64,000 nt of DNA from Actinomycetota bacterium (GTDB lineage Bacteria > Actinomycetota > Thermoleophilia > Miltoncostaeales > Miltoncostaeaceae). The DNA is taken from positions 59,813 through 123,812 of the forward strand of contig JACJWX010000008.1 in assembly GCA_020636905.1 (NCBI GenBank), given 5' to 3'. This document shows, piece after piece, positions 10,742 through 19,698 of the stretch. Position 1 is the stretch's first letter; each line of letters opens with the position of its first letter. The position numbers and the translations under genes were made by a program. Below the pieces are notes generated by a model. It ran no database searches, had not been told where the DNA came from, and worked only from the letters and a program-made list of their open reading frames with translations.

Positions 10742-12048
10742 CCGAGGTTCGAGTTCCGGACATCGGTGACTATTCCGATGTTCCCGTGATCGAGGTTCTC
10801 GTCGCGCCCGGGGACGACATCAGCAGCGAGGACCCGCTCATCGTGCTGGAGTCGGACAAGGCGACGATGGAGGTCCCCTCACCGGCGAGCGGGCACGTCG
10901 AACACGTGGCGGTCGCACCGGGTGAGACCGTGTCGCAGGGCGATCTGATCCTCACCCTCTCAGGAGCCGATGGCGGCGAAGCGGCGGGCGAGGCTGACAC
11001 CTCCGCGGGCCAGGTCGAGGAGGAGCCGGTCGACGAGACATCCGAACCCGAAGCCGAGGCGGCTCCCGCCGAGTCGGAACCCGGGCCGTCGTCCCCGGAG
11101 CCCGCCGACGCCACGTCGACCGCCCCCGCGGCTGCGCCTCGTGACGATTCGGAGGTCTACGCCGGTCCCGGGGCCCGCAAGCTCGCGCGCGAGAAGGGAA
11201 TCGAGCTGAGCACCGTGTCCGGATCCGGGCACAAAGGACGCATCCTGCGTGAGGACATCGAGGCGGCGGTGAAGGCGGCCGGCACCGCTCCCGCCCGGAC
11301 CGAGGCCCCATCGGTCGCCGGACTCCCGGCCTGGCCATCGGTCGACTTTTCGTCGTTCGGCGAGGTCGAGGCGACGCCGCTGTCGCGCATCAAGCGCATC
11401 TCGGGGCCGGCGCTCGCCCGGAACTGGGTCACGATCCCGCATGTCACCCAGTTCGACGAGGCCGACATCACCGAGCTCGAGGCCTTCCGGAAGGCGGTCA
11501 ACGCCGAACACGCCGACTCCGGTGTGAAGGTCACGATGGTCTCGCTGCTGATCAAGGCGTGCGCCCACGCGCTGCGGCAGTTCCCCGAGTTCAACAGCTC
11601 GCTGGACGGCGACCAGCTGATTCTGAAGCGCTACGTCAACGTCGGGTTCGCCGCCGACACCGACGCCGGCCTGATGGTGCCCGTGGTGCGCGATGCTGAC
11701 CGCAAGGGCCTGCTCGAGATCTCACGCGACCTCGCCGAGCTCTCGGGGGCTGCGCGGGACGGCACCATCAAGCGAGAACAGATGCAGGGAGGCACATTCA
11801 CCATCTCCAGTCTCGGCGGCATCGGCGGAACGGCCTTCACGCCGATCGTCAACGCGCCCGAGGTGGCGATCCTGGGGGTCTCGCGATCGTCGACGGCTCC
11901 GGTCTGGAACGGCGAGACCTTCCAACCACGACTGATGCTGCCGCTGTCCCTCTCGTACGACCATCGCGTCATCGACGGCGCTGATGCCGCCAGGTTCACG
12001 ACGTATCTGTGCTGGGTGCTGGCCGACGCCGGGAGGATGGTGCTGTGA
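10729..12048 (+). CDS. aceF: Pyruvate dehydrogenase E2, dihydrolipoyl acetyltransferase
   Basis: Encodes 439 residues from ATG 10729, overlapping aceE. There is one lipoyl domain (about 1-80) with the lipoylated lysine K44 in 'DKATMEV', then a long Glu/Pro/Ala-rich linker (about 83-138) and a peripheral-subunit-binding domain (about 142-178). The catalytic domain (about 210-439) has the active-site HRVIDG motif starting at H412. The enzyme transfers acetyl groups to CoA and forms the core of the complex. The single lipoyl domain contrasts with the three found in E. coli. The gene overlaps lpd by four bases. Confidence 0.96.
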
Positions 12049-13469
12049 GCGAACAGACGCACCGCTGCGACGTCGTCGTGCTCGGCGGGGGCCCGGGTGG
12101 GTACACGGCCGCATTCCGCGCCGCCGATCTCGGCCTGACGGTCGCGCTGGTCGAGCGAGACGCGCAGCTCGGCGGGGTGTGCCTGAACGTGGGCTGTATT
12201 CCATCCAAGGCCCTGCTGCACACCGCGAAGCTGATCACCGACGCCGAGGAGGCCCCCGAGTCCGGGATCACCTTTGGTGCGCCGACGATCGATCTGGACC
12301 AGGTCCGCTCGCACACCACCTCGGTCGTGGGCACCCTGACCAAGGGCCTGGCGGGACTTGCGAAGGCGCGCAAGGTCGAGGTGCTGACGGGCCTCGGAAC
12401 GTTCACCGGGCCCAACACGCTCCGCGTCGACGGCTCCGACGAGGTGACGGTGGAGTTCGCGCACGCCATCGTGGCGGTCGGCTCCGAGCCCATCATGCTG
12501 CCCGGCCTTCCCGACGATCCGCGGATCATGGACTCCACCAGGGCCCTCGCCCTGGAGGACGTCCCGAAGCGCCTGCTCGTCGTCGGCGGCGGCGTCATCG
12601 GACTGGAGATGGCCACCGTGTACGACGCGCTCGGCTCGCGGGTCACCGTGGTCGAGATGCTGGACCAGCTCCTGACCGGATGCGACCCGGACATCGTCAA
12701 ACCGCTGCACGCCCGCATCGCGAAGCGGTACGAGGCGATCCACCTCTCCACGAAGCTCAGCAAGGTCGCGGCGCGCAAGGACGGCCTGCGCTGCACCCTG
12801 GACGGGCCTGACGGCACGTCGACCGTGACCGCGGATCGCATCCTCATCTCGGTTGGGCGGCGCGGCAACGGCGACCGCGTGGGTCTCGACGCCGCGGGGG
12901 TGGAGGTGAGCGATCGCGGGATCATCCCCGTCGATCGGCAGATGCGCACGAACGTGCCGCACATCTTCGCCATCGGCGACGTGACCGGAAACCCCATGCT
13001 CGCGCACAAGGCCACCCACCAGGGGGCGGTCGCGGCCGAGGCCGCCGCCGGTCAGGCATCCGAGTTCGATCCGCGGGCCATCCCGGCGGTGGCGTATACC
13101 GACCCGGAGGTCGCGTGGGCCGGGCTCACCGAACTCGAGGCCGTCGAGCGGGAGGTCCCCCACGAAGTGGCGGTGTTCCCATGGGCCGCGTCCGGCCGGG
13201 CGCTCACCGTCGGACGGCCCGAGGGGCGGACCAAGCTCCTCGTGGACCCCGATTCGCGCCGGATCCTTGGTGTCGGCATCGTGGGCGTGAATGCCGGGGA
13301 CCTGATCGTGCCGGTCGTGCACGCCATGGAGATGGGCGCCGACGCCGAGGACCTGGCGCTGACGATCCACCCGCATCCCACCTTCTCTGAGACGGTCGCC
13401 ATGTCCGCCGAGGCGGCCGTGGGGACGATCACGGACCTCTACCTGCCGAAGGCCCGCTCGGGAAAATAG
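12045..13469 (+). CDS. lpdA: Dihydrolipoyl dehydrogenase (E3)
   Basis: Encodes 474 residues. GTG 12045 overlaps the E2 stop as GTGA and has GGGAGG eight bases upstream, which fixes the start. The flavoprotein reoxidises the dihydrolipoyl arm and makes NADH. Visible are the FAD dinucleotide fold GGGPGG (14-19), the redox-active pair C46 and C51 in 'CLNVGC', the NAD fold 'VVGGGVIGLEMA', and the catalytic C-terminal 'HPHPTFSE'. As the last gene of the aceE-aceF cluster it probably serves this complex and may also serve 2-oxoglutarate dehydrogenase. Confidence 0.97.
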   Translation: MSEQTHRCDVVVLGGGPGGYTAAFRAADLGLTVALVERDAQLGGVCLNVGCIPSKALLHTAKLITDAEEAPESGITFGAPTIDLDQVRSHTTSVVGTLTKGLAGLAKARKVEVLTGLGTFTGPNTLRVDGSDEVTVEFAHAIVAVGSEPIMLPGLPDDPRIMDSTRALALEDVPKRLLVVGGGVIGLEMATVYDALGSRVTVVEMLDQLLTGCDPDIVKPLHARIAKRYEAIHLSTKLSKVAARKDGLRCTLDGPDGTSTVTADRILISVGRRGNGDRVGLDAAGVEVSDRGIIPVDRQMRTNVPHIFAIGDVTGNPMLAHKATHQGAVAAEAAAGQASEFDPRAIPAVAYTDPEVAWAGLTELEAVEREVPHEVAVFPWAASGRALTVGRPEGRTKLLVDPDSRRILGVGIVGVNAGDLIVPVVHAMEMGADAEDLALTIHPHPTFSETVAMSAEAAVGTITDLYLPKARSGK

Positions 13470-13647
13470 CCCGACCGGCGCTCACTCCCGGGCCGCGCTG
13501 CCTGAAGCGTCTCGGGTCTCGTGGCGTCAGAGGGATCCCTGACCCGGGTCGAGACGACGACCTCGGGATCGCCGCGCTCATGTGCCACTCATCAACACCG
13601 TGTTGGATGCGGGCGCATCGGTTGAACGCCCCGACCACGGGAGATCC

Positions 13648-15708
13648 ATGAACCCGGCAACCCGACAGGCATCCGGCCGCGGACTCGTCACCCTCCAGCG
13701 ACATCCCCTCGGCCCGAGGCTCTATCTGCTGGGTTGCAGGATCCATGAATACATGGTGGGACTGACACTGATGCTGATCGCGGTGGGCGCCACAATCGGG
13801 GACCGCGGCCTGCCGTCGCACGGTGGATCCGTTCTGGCCGTCGGCGGTGGATGGCTGTTCGTGAAGGACTGGAACGACCTGGTGCCCTCACGGAGGGACA
13901 CCACCTGTTGGGCCTGGACGATCCATCGCCGCCCCGCCGCCCGCGGCATCGGCGGGGGCGCGGCCGTTCCATGGCTTGTGTCGGTCGTCGCGGGCCTCAC
14001 GGGTGTCGTTCTGGTGCTGGGAGCGTTCGTCCCGGGATGGACCGTCGGCGGCCCCCCGGGCGCACCGGTGATTGCCGCGCTCGGACGCCCGTGGGGGATG
14101 GTGCTCGGTTCCATGCTGCTCGTGCTGGCGGTCCCGGCGTGGCGACGGCGCAGGCGGGCATGGGCTGGACTGACCATGGCCGGGTTGGGTGTCCTGCTGG
14201 TCGCCGTCCTCCACCACGCATCGGCGCCCGTGGTGCTCACGACGTCGGTGCTCACCTGGGTGCTGATCAGAAATCGCGCCGTGTTCTCGGTCGAGCCGCC
14301 CACCGGCGGTGGCACAGGGGCGGCCGTGCGCGTGCTCCGGAGGTTCGCGATCGCTTCGCTCATGGTTCTGCCCACAACCTGGCTCGTGGTCGCGTCGGGT
14401 GCGATGCGGGCGGCGGGCGGCCTCGTTCCCGACGCCATCGCACCGATCCCGGCGGCCGTGCGTTGGCCCGAAGCCCTTGCGGCGGGGCTGCTCGCGGTGA
14501 TGGTGGGCGTGGGCACGCACGAGCTCATGCGGGCGGCCACTCCACCGTCCGCCCCCTGGAGGTCACGAATTGGGCAGGTGATCGCGATCGTCAGGCAGAA
14601 CGGTTCGGACACCCTCAGCTACTTCAAGACACGCACCGACGTGGAGCATGTCTTCAGCGACGACCAACGCGCGGTCGCGGCCTATCGGGTCCGTGCGGGA
14701 GTCCTGCTGCTGTCCGGAGACCCCGTCGGTCCACCGCAGAGCGCCCGGCAGCTGGTGCTCCAGGTGGCCGCGCTCGCCGACCGGTGCGGGTTGAAGCTGG
14801 CGGTGGTGGGCGCCGGGCCGGCTTTCGCAGCGGTGTACCGGTCGGTCGGGCTCCGCCCCTTCTATCTGGGCGACGAGGTCGTGGTCGATACGAGGCGGTT
14901 CTCGCTCGAGGGGCGACGGATCCGCAAGGTGCGGCAGTCCGTCAACCGCCTGGAGCGTGCCGGCTACCGCCTCGAGATGCGGCAGATGGGCGATGTCCCG
15001 GACTCCTTGCTCGGCGAACTCCACGGCGTGTCGGCCGGGTGGCGAGGTGGATCACCCGAGCGGGGCTTCTCGATGGCCCTCGAGGGGGTCGGCGGGGCGC
15101 ATCAGGCCGACACCTGGGTCGTGGTGGCCCGGGATGCGACCGGCGCCCCCCGCGGCTTCCTGCATGTGGTGCCGTGCCCGGGCGGTTCCGCGGCGTCGCT
15201 GGCGGCCATGCGCCGGCACCGGGACACGCCGAACGGCCTCACCGAGTACATGGTCACATGGACGATCGCGTCCCTGCGGGAACAGGGTATCGACGAGGTG
15301 TCGCTGAACTTCGTGATACTGGGCCGTTTGCTCCGCGAACCCCGGGGGCGCTTCGAATCCGTCGTGCGCCGCGTACTGAAGTCGCGGCCCGCCTCGGGAT
15401 ACCAGATCGCCTCGCTGCATCGGTTCAGCGAGAAGTTCGATCCCGGCTGGCGCCCCAGACACCTCTGGTACCAGGGGCCCTTCGGGCTGCTCCGCGCCGG
15501 GGTTGCGGCTGCCCTCGCCGAGGGGCAACTGTGCGCTCCGTGGCATCGCCTTCGGCAACGACACCGTGTGGAGGACCCATCGGATGTCCATCCCATCGAC
15601 GTGGACTTCGGCACACCCGGCGCCCGCGGACCGGCGGAACTCGCCGTACCCGGCGTCTCGTCGGGAGAACGGGTCTCGACGACACGATCCGGGGTGCGCG
15701 CCCGATGA
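13648..15708 (+). CDS. DUF2156 membrane aminoacyltransferase (MprF/LysX-like, no tRNA-synthetase part)
   Basis: Encodes 686 residues from ATG 13648, which has GGGAGA just upstream; an earlier in-frame ATG at 13582 lacks one. About seven hydrophobic segments occupy residues 25-310. A soluble C-terminal domain (about 320-650) matches the phosphatidylglycerol lysyltransferase fold (DUF2156, two GNAT-like halves), with 'FKTRTDVEHVFSDD' and 'DEVSLNFVILGRLLR'. Such proteins move an amino acid from tRNA onto membrane lipids, reducing surface charge and giving resistance to cationic peptides. The amino acid used cannot be told from sequence. It follows the pyruvate dehydrogenase operon after 178 bases with no gene. 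Confidence 0.87.
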   Translation: MNPATRQASGRGLVTLQRHPLGPRLYLLGCRIHEYMVGLTLMLIAVGATIGDRGLPSHGGSVLAVGGGWLFVKDWNDLVPSRRDTTCWAWTIHRRPAARGIGGGAAVPWLVSVVAGLTGVVLVLGAFVPGWTVGGPPGAPVIAALGRPWGMVLGSMLLVLAVPAWRRRRRAWAGLTMAGLGVLLVAVLHHASAPVVLTTSVLTWVLIRNRAVFSVEPPTGGGTGAAVRVLRRFAIASLMVLPTTWLVVASGAMRAAGGLVPDAIAPIPAAVRWPEALAAGLLAVMVGVGTHELMRAATPPSAPWRSRIGQVIAIVRQNGSDTLSYFKTRTDVEHVFSDDQRAVAAYRVRAGVLLLSGDPVGPPQSARQLVLQVAALADRCGLKLAVVGAGPAFAAVYRSVGLRPFYLGDEVVVDTRRFSLEGRRIRKVRQSVNRLERAGYRLEMRQMGDVPDSLLGELHGVSAGWRGGSPERGFSMALEGVGGAHQADTWVVVARDATGAPRGFLHVVPCPGGSAASLAAMRRHRDTPNGLTEYMVTWTIASLREQGIDEVSLNFVILGRLLREPRGRFESVVRRVLKSRPASGYQIASLHRFSEKFDPGWRPRHLWYQGPFGLLRAGVAAALAEGQLCAPWHRLRQRHRVEDPSDVHPIDVDFGTPGARGPAELAVPGVSSGERVSTTRSGVRAR

Positions 15709-15855
15709 CGTGCACTCGATACGTCCCCGTCGGTCGGGCCACGGTGGGAGGGGCGTCGGGTTTCCTGATCCAGCCGGCTTCGCCCGTGTCCTGACATCAC
15801 GGCCGGGGTCCGTACCGGCGCGACGGGCGGAGCCGACGCACGCCGGTCCAGGGCC

Positions 15856-15861
15856 TACATT
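15856..15861 (+). promoter_or_regulatory. -10 box TACATT placed for a leaderless transcript
   Basis: TACATT is followed by exactly six bases and then ATG 15868, so transcription would begin at or next to the start codon. No ribosome site precedes the gene, which agrees with a leaderless mRNA. Confidence 0.55.
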
Positions 15862-15867
15862 GAACTG

Positions 15868-16560
15868 ATGCGCCGCCGTGTCGCCATCGCCGTGGGACTC
15901 ATCGTGCTGGTCGTGTTCGGCGGACGTCTGCTGATGCTGTTCGCCGCCCGGGGGCTTCCGGCGGGCGGAGATCTCGCGCCGCTCGTCGCGGGCCAGCATC
16001 GCGTCGCCATCGTGTTCGGTGCGGGGCTCGCTCCCGGCGGTGGTCCGTCCCCGCTGCTCGACGATCGACTCCGCGAGGCCGAGGCGCTCTTCAGGGCCGG
16101 CATCGTCGACCGCCTGTTGATGTCGGGCGACAACTCCATCGCCGAGTACAACGAACCCGGGGCCATGCGGGCCGCGTCGATCGGCCGCGGCATTCCGGGC
16201 GACGCCGTGGCCGTGGACTACGGCGGACGGCGCACGTGGGATTCCTGCGCACGGGCCCGCGACGTCTTCGGCGTCACCGACGCCGTCGTCGTGACGAGCG
16301 ATTTCCACCTTGCGCGGACGGCGGCGCTCTGCCGGGAGGCCGGGATCAACGTGCAGGGGGCCTCTGGCGCGGACACCGGCGGCTACGGATTTCGCGTCCG
16401 CAGCGAGTGGCGGCTCCGCGAGCTCGCGGCGTCCTGGCGCGGGACGTTCGATGTCTGGATCCACCATCCCGACGTACCGGTCGGCGGCGAACCCATCGAC
16501 ATCTACGACCCCGAGGCGCTGCGCCGGTCGCTGGCGCCCGCCGACCGCGGCGCGGGGTGA
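15868..16560 (+). CDS. SanA/YdcF-type envelope protein (DUF218)
   Basis: Encodes 230 residues from ATG 15868. One N-terminal membrane segment (about 4-28) is followed by a DUF218 domain with 'AIVFGAGL', 'LLMSGDN' near residue 88, and 'VVVTSDFHLARTAALC' containing the conserved S/H/R residues. Proteins of this family sit in the cytoplasmic membrane and affect envelope permeability (E. coli SanA, vancomycin exclusion), though the reaction is unknown. The start appears leaderless, with a TACATT box six bases upstream. The kinase gene follows 105 bases later. Confidence 0.88.
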   Translation: MRRRVAIAVGLIVLVVFGGRLLMLFAARGLPAGGDLAPLVAGQHRVAIVFGAGLAPGGGPSPLLDDRLREAEALFRAGIVDRLLMSGDNSIAEYNEPGAMRAASIGRGIPGDAVAVDYGGRRTWDSCARARDVFGVTDAVVVTSDFHLARTAALCREAGINVQGASGADTGGYGFRVRSEWRLRELAASWRGTFDVWIHHPDVPVGGEPIDIYDPEALRRSLAPADRGAG

Positions 16561-16665
16561 GGCTCACCCGTCTGTGGTCTTCCCGCCGCTACGGGGGGAT
16601 GACCGCCCGCGCGGGCATTCGAAACCCCCTCGCGTACCATTCCCTGCACCCTCGAAGGAGTGAGT

Positions 16666-18156
16666 GTGCTGGTCCCAGGTCAGATGTTCGACAGCTACCG
16701 GATCGACGCGTGGATCGGCCGAGGCGCACAGGCCGCCGTGTACCGCGCCCACCAGGCCGGCACCGAGCGCGACGTGGCCCTGAAGGTCTTCGGCAACACC
16801 CTCGATCCGGCCTCGAACGAGCGGTTTCTCCGCGAAGCACGGGCCGGCGCGCGCTTCTCCCATCCGCGCATCGTCATGGTCTACGACTGCAACGTGCACC
16901 GGGGCATGCCGTACATCGCCATGCGCCTGGTGCGCGGTCCATCGCTCGGCGAGGTCCTCGCCAAGGGCGGACCCCTCCCGCGGGACCGGGCCCTGTCGGT
17001 TCTCGCCGACGTCGCCGAGGCCCTGACGGTCGTTCACGACGCCGACATGGTGCATCGGGACGTGAAGCCCGCCAATGTGCTGCTCGATCCGGACGGCCGG
17101 GCGAACCTCTCGGATTTCGGTATCGCGTTCAGTTCCGACATGCCGCGGCTCACGCAACACGGCCAGTTCATCGGCACGGTCGAGTACACGGCCCCGGAGG
17201 TGATCCGTGGTGAGGACGCCACCCGCGCCTCGGACGTCTACTCCTTCGGTGTGCTCGCCTACGAAGCGCTCACCGGGCGGCTGCCGTTCACGGGCGCCGA
17301 CCCCGGCGAGGTGTCCGCCGGACACCTGAACCAGGCGCCGCCCTCCGTACGGGGGATCCGATCGGAGCTGCCCCTGGCCCTCGATGCGGCCCTCGCCAGG
17401 GCACTCGCCAAGTCCCCGGAGTCGCGTGACATCTCGGCCGTCGAGGTGGTCGAGGCGGTCCGGAGGGCGTTTGACGGCTGGGATGCGCCCGAGGGCGCGG
17501 ACCCTGCCGACGCGGGCACCACGAGGTTGTTGCCGCACTGGTCCGGCGAGGCGCCCGTTCGCGACACGCGGGTCACCCCGCCGCGCGGAGGCGAGGACGA
17601 AACCGTGGTTGCCGCGCCGGCGGTGACCGTCCCGCCCGCGCGGCGTCGCGGCCGGTTGCGCAACCGGGTGACCCTCGGGGCCGTGGCGCTGCTGCTGGCG
17701 GGAGCGGGCGGCGCGTACGGGGCGTGGCAGTACCTGGGGGATCGCGTCGACGAGGCGGAGGCCGCGAGGGAGACCTCCTACCGCACCGGGTTCGCCAACG
17801 GCCGCACGAAGGGACTCGCCGCGGGCCGTGAGGAAGGACGCACCGAGGGCCTGACCCAGGGGCGGGCCGAGGGGCGTGCCGAGGGCATCACCCAGGGGCG
17901 CATCGAGGGACGCAAGACGGGTCTCCAGCAGGGCCGCAAGCAGGGCAAGGCCGAGGGCGTCCGGCAGGGACGGACGGTGCCGAATGCCCAACCCGGCGAC
18001 TTCCGACTCGTCCAGGTCAACTCGGGCGGGTTCTCGGAGTACGTCGCCGACCCGCTGTCATCCGCCGGCGGGTGCTTCATCATTGGCACGGATGGCGACG
18101 TTCGCACGCTCCAGGCCCGCGGGTTGTTCAACCCCTGTTCACTCCTCGGTGGGTGA
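16666..18156 (+). CDS. Transmembrane Ser/Thr protein kinase with outer xxxG repeat
   Basis: Encodes 496 residues. An earlier GTG at 16660 lies inside the ribosome site AAGGAG (16655-16660), so GTG 16666, five bases after it, is chosen. The kinase domain (about 10-270) has the Gly-rich loop, K40, HRDVKPAN with catalytic D132, and DFG at 150-152. A Thr/Pro-rich linker leads to one membrane helix (about 335-357). The outer part is sixteen uninterrupted xxxG tetrads (residues 372-435) followed by a small domain with two cysteines. No PASTA domains are present, so it is not a standard PknB. It heads an operon with DnaJ-like and amidotransferase-fold genes. Confidence 0.93.
   Translation: MLVPGQMFDSYRIDAWIGRGAQAAVYRAHQAGTERDVALKVFGNTLDPASNERFLREARAGARFSHPRIVMVYDCNVHRGMPYIAMRLVRGPSLGEVLAKGGPLPRDRALSVLADVAEALTVVHDADMVHRDVKPANVLLDPDGRANLSDFGIAFSSDMPRLTQHGQFIGTVEYTAPEVIRGEDATRASDVYSFGVLAYEALTGRLPFTGADPGEVSAGHLNQAPPSVRGIRSELPLALDAALARALAKSPESRDISAVEVVEAVRRAFDGWDAPEGADPADAGTTRLLPHWSGEAPVRDTRVTPPRGGEDETVVAAPAVTVPPARRRGRLRNRVTLGAVALLLAGAGGAYGAWQYLGDRVDEAEAARETSYRTGFANGRTKGLAAGREEGRTEGLTQGRAEGRAEGITQGRIEGRKTGLQQGRKQGKAEGVRQGRTVPNAQPGDFRLVQVNSGGFSEYVADPLSSAGGCFIIGTDGDVRTLQARGLFNPCSLLGG
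17779..17970 (+). repeat. Sixteen tandem xxxG codon tetrads in the kinase gene
   Basis: 192 bases encode 16 consecutive four-residue units ending in Gly, rich in Arg, Glu, Gln and Thr (for example RTEG, RAEG, RIEG, RKQG). The period is exactly 12 bases throughout. It lies on the non-kinase side of the membrane helix. Confidence 0.95.
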
Positions 18157-18180
18157 GCCGCCCGTCGGCGGACGGCCCGC

Positions 18181-18789
18181 GTGAGCGATCCGGACCACTA
18201 CGCGGTGCTCGGCGTCGAGCCGACGGCCGACCCGGAGACCATCCGCGAGGCCTGGCGGTTCCAGCTTCGGGCGTTCCATCCCGACCGGTTCTCGTCGGAA
18301 CAGCACGCGCGCGCGGAGCGAATGGCCAAGCGCGTGAACGAGGCGTGGCAGGTGCTCGGAGAGCCGGCGGCCCGGGCCCGCTACGACCGGCAGCGTCGTG
18401 ACGCGGCCATCTCGGGGGCCGTCGGAGCATCCGAGATCCTCCGCGAACTCCCGTGCGTCAGCTGCGGAACCCTCTCCGCGGTCCCCGACCAGGCGGGCCG
18501 TACGGTCACGGTCAAGTGCCCGGCCTGCCAGCAGCAGTTCACCGCGATCGTGGGTGCGACACTGCTCGGGCGGCCGCGCCTGGAGGCGCGCTACCTGGGC
18601 GGCCGCCACCTGCTCCACCTGGTGGCTGGCGACGGTACGGTGACGACCGTGGCCGCGCGCAAACTCCCCACCGAGCTGGCGCTGATCGAAGGGGAGACCG
18701 TGTCCGTGGTGTTGCGCGGTCGCGGACGCGGCGCGAGGTACGTCATCGTCCACGGCCGGATCACCGACATGGGGTGGCGCACGGGGTGA
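18181..18789 (+). CDS. J-domain protein with zinc ribbon
   Basis: Encodes 202 residues from GTG 18181. An N-terminal J domain (about 5-72) keeps the HPD tripeptide at 33-35 needed to stimulate Hsp70 ATPase. A zinc ribbon follows with C92, C95, C113 and C116 (CVSC...CPAC). The C-terminal 70 residues are beta-rich and unassigned. It lacks the Gly/Phe and repeat-Cys regions of full DnaJ, so it is a class C co-chaperone with a specialised target. It lies 24 bases after the kinase gene and overlaps the next gene by four bases (GTGA). Confidence 0.88.
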   Translation: MSDPDHYAVLGVEPTADPETIREAWRFQLRAFHPDRFSSEQHARAERMAKRVNEAWQVLGEPAARARYDRQRRDAAISGAVGASEILRELPCVSCGTLSAVPDQAGRTVTVKCPACQQQFTAIVGATLLGRPRLEARYLGGRHLLHLVAGDGTVTTVAARKLPTELALIEGETVSVVLRGRGRGARYVIVHGRITDMGWRTG

Positions 18790-19505
18790 GCGGCGCACCG
18801 ATCATCGGAATCTGCGCCCCGCTGGAGCGCGCCCGGTGGGCCGTGTGGGACATGCCGGCGGCACTGGTCGGGGAGCCCTACCTGCGCGCGGTGTGGCGCG
18901 CCGGCGGGCGGAGCATCCTCCTCCCGCCCGATCCGGCGCTCGAATCCGATCCCGACTCCGCGCTGGACGGCATCGACGGGCTCATGCTCGTGGGAGGCGC
19001 CGACATCGACGCCTGCCGGTACGGCGCGGTGCCGCACGCCGACGCCGAAGCCGCCCAGGTCACGCGCGACGCCGTCGAACTGGCGCTGGTGCGCCGAGCG
19101 GCGGCACGCGACATCCCCGTCCTCGGGATCTGCCGGGGGTTGCAGGTCATCAACGTCGCGTTCGGCGGCACGCTGTGGCAGCACCTCCCCGAATCCCACG
19201 ACACCACCGACCACCGGCGCACCGCGGGCACATTCGACGGAAACGGCCACGAGGTTCGGCTCGTCGCCGGCAGCCGGGCGTTCGCTGCGGCGGGCGAATC
19301 GCGTCACCACGTGCTGTCCCATCATCACCAGAGCGTCGATCGCCTGGGTGACGGACTGGTCACGACGGGGGTCGCCGACGACGGCATCGTCGAGGCCGTC
19401 GAATCACCGGCGCACCGCTATCTGCTGGGCGTCCAGTGGCATCCCGAAGCCGACGAGGGGAGTCCGATCATCGGGAGCCTCGTCGACGCGTCGCGCTCGT
19501 CCTGA
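18786..19505 (+). CDS. Class I amidotransferase-like hydrolase (peptidase C26, PuuD type)
   Basis: Encodes 239 residues from GTG 18786, which overlaps the DnaJ-like stop. The fold is that of gamma-glutamyl-gamma-aminobutyrate hydrolase, with nucleophile C116 in GICRG and the His/Glu partners H219 and E221 in 'VQWHPEAD'. The conserved N-terminal 'PIIGIC' and 'GLMLVGGADIDACRYG' segments are present. Substrates of this family are gamma-glutamyl amides such as gamma-glutamyl-GABA; the exact one is unknown here, and no other putrescine genes are nearby. The operon link to a kinase and a co-chaperone is unusual and unexplained. Confidence 0.9.
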   Translation: MSGAPIIGICAPLERARWAVWDMPAALVGEPYLRAVWRAGGRSILLPPDPALESDPDSALDGIDGLMLVGGADIDACRYGAVPHADAEAAQVTRDAVELALVRRAAARDIPVLGICRGLQVINVAFGGTLWQHLPESHDTTDHRRTAGTFDGNGHEVRLVAGSRAFAAAGESRHHVLSHHHQSVDRLGDGLVTTGVADDGIVEAVESPAHRYLLGVQWHPEADEGSPIIGSLVDASRSS

Positions 19506-19517
19506 CCGACGGCGGTG

Positions 19518-19544
19518 CCGGGGAGGAGGGGGACGAGTCCCCGG
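19518..19544. terminator. 7-bp hairpin between convergent genes
   Basis: CCGGGGA and TCCCCGG pair around a 13-base loop just after the amidotransferase-like gene. A second short hairpin, GGGGAC with GTCCCC, lies inside it. It could end transcription in either direction. The rest of 19545-19698 shows no gene. Confidence 0.45.
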
Positions 19545-19698
19545 CCCGCGCGTCGTCCAGGTGCCACGAACGAGATTGACCAGGTAGGCAGTGCACTCCA
19601 TCCCGTCCGTGGCGACACTCTGCTGATCGGCGGGTGCCGGACGCGCTGGCCCGATGGCCAACATCGAGGCGATCCGAATTCGCCACGTGTCGGCAGGG

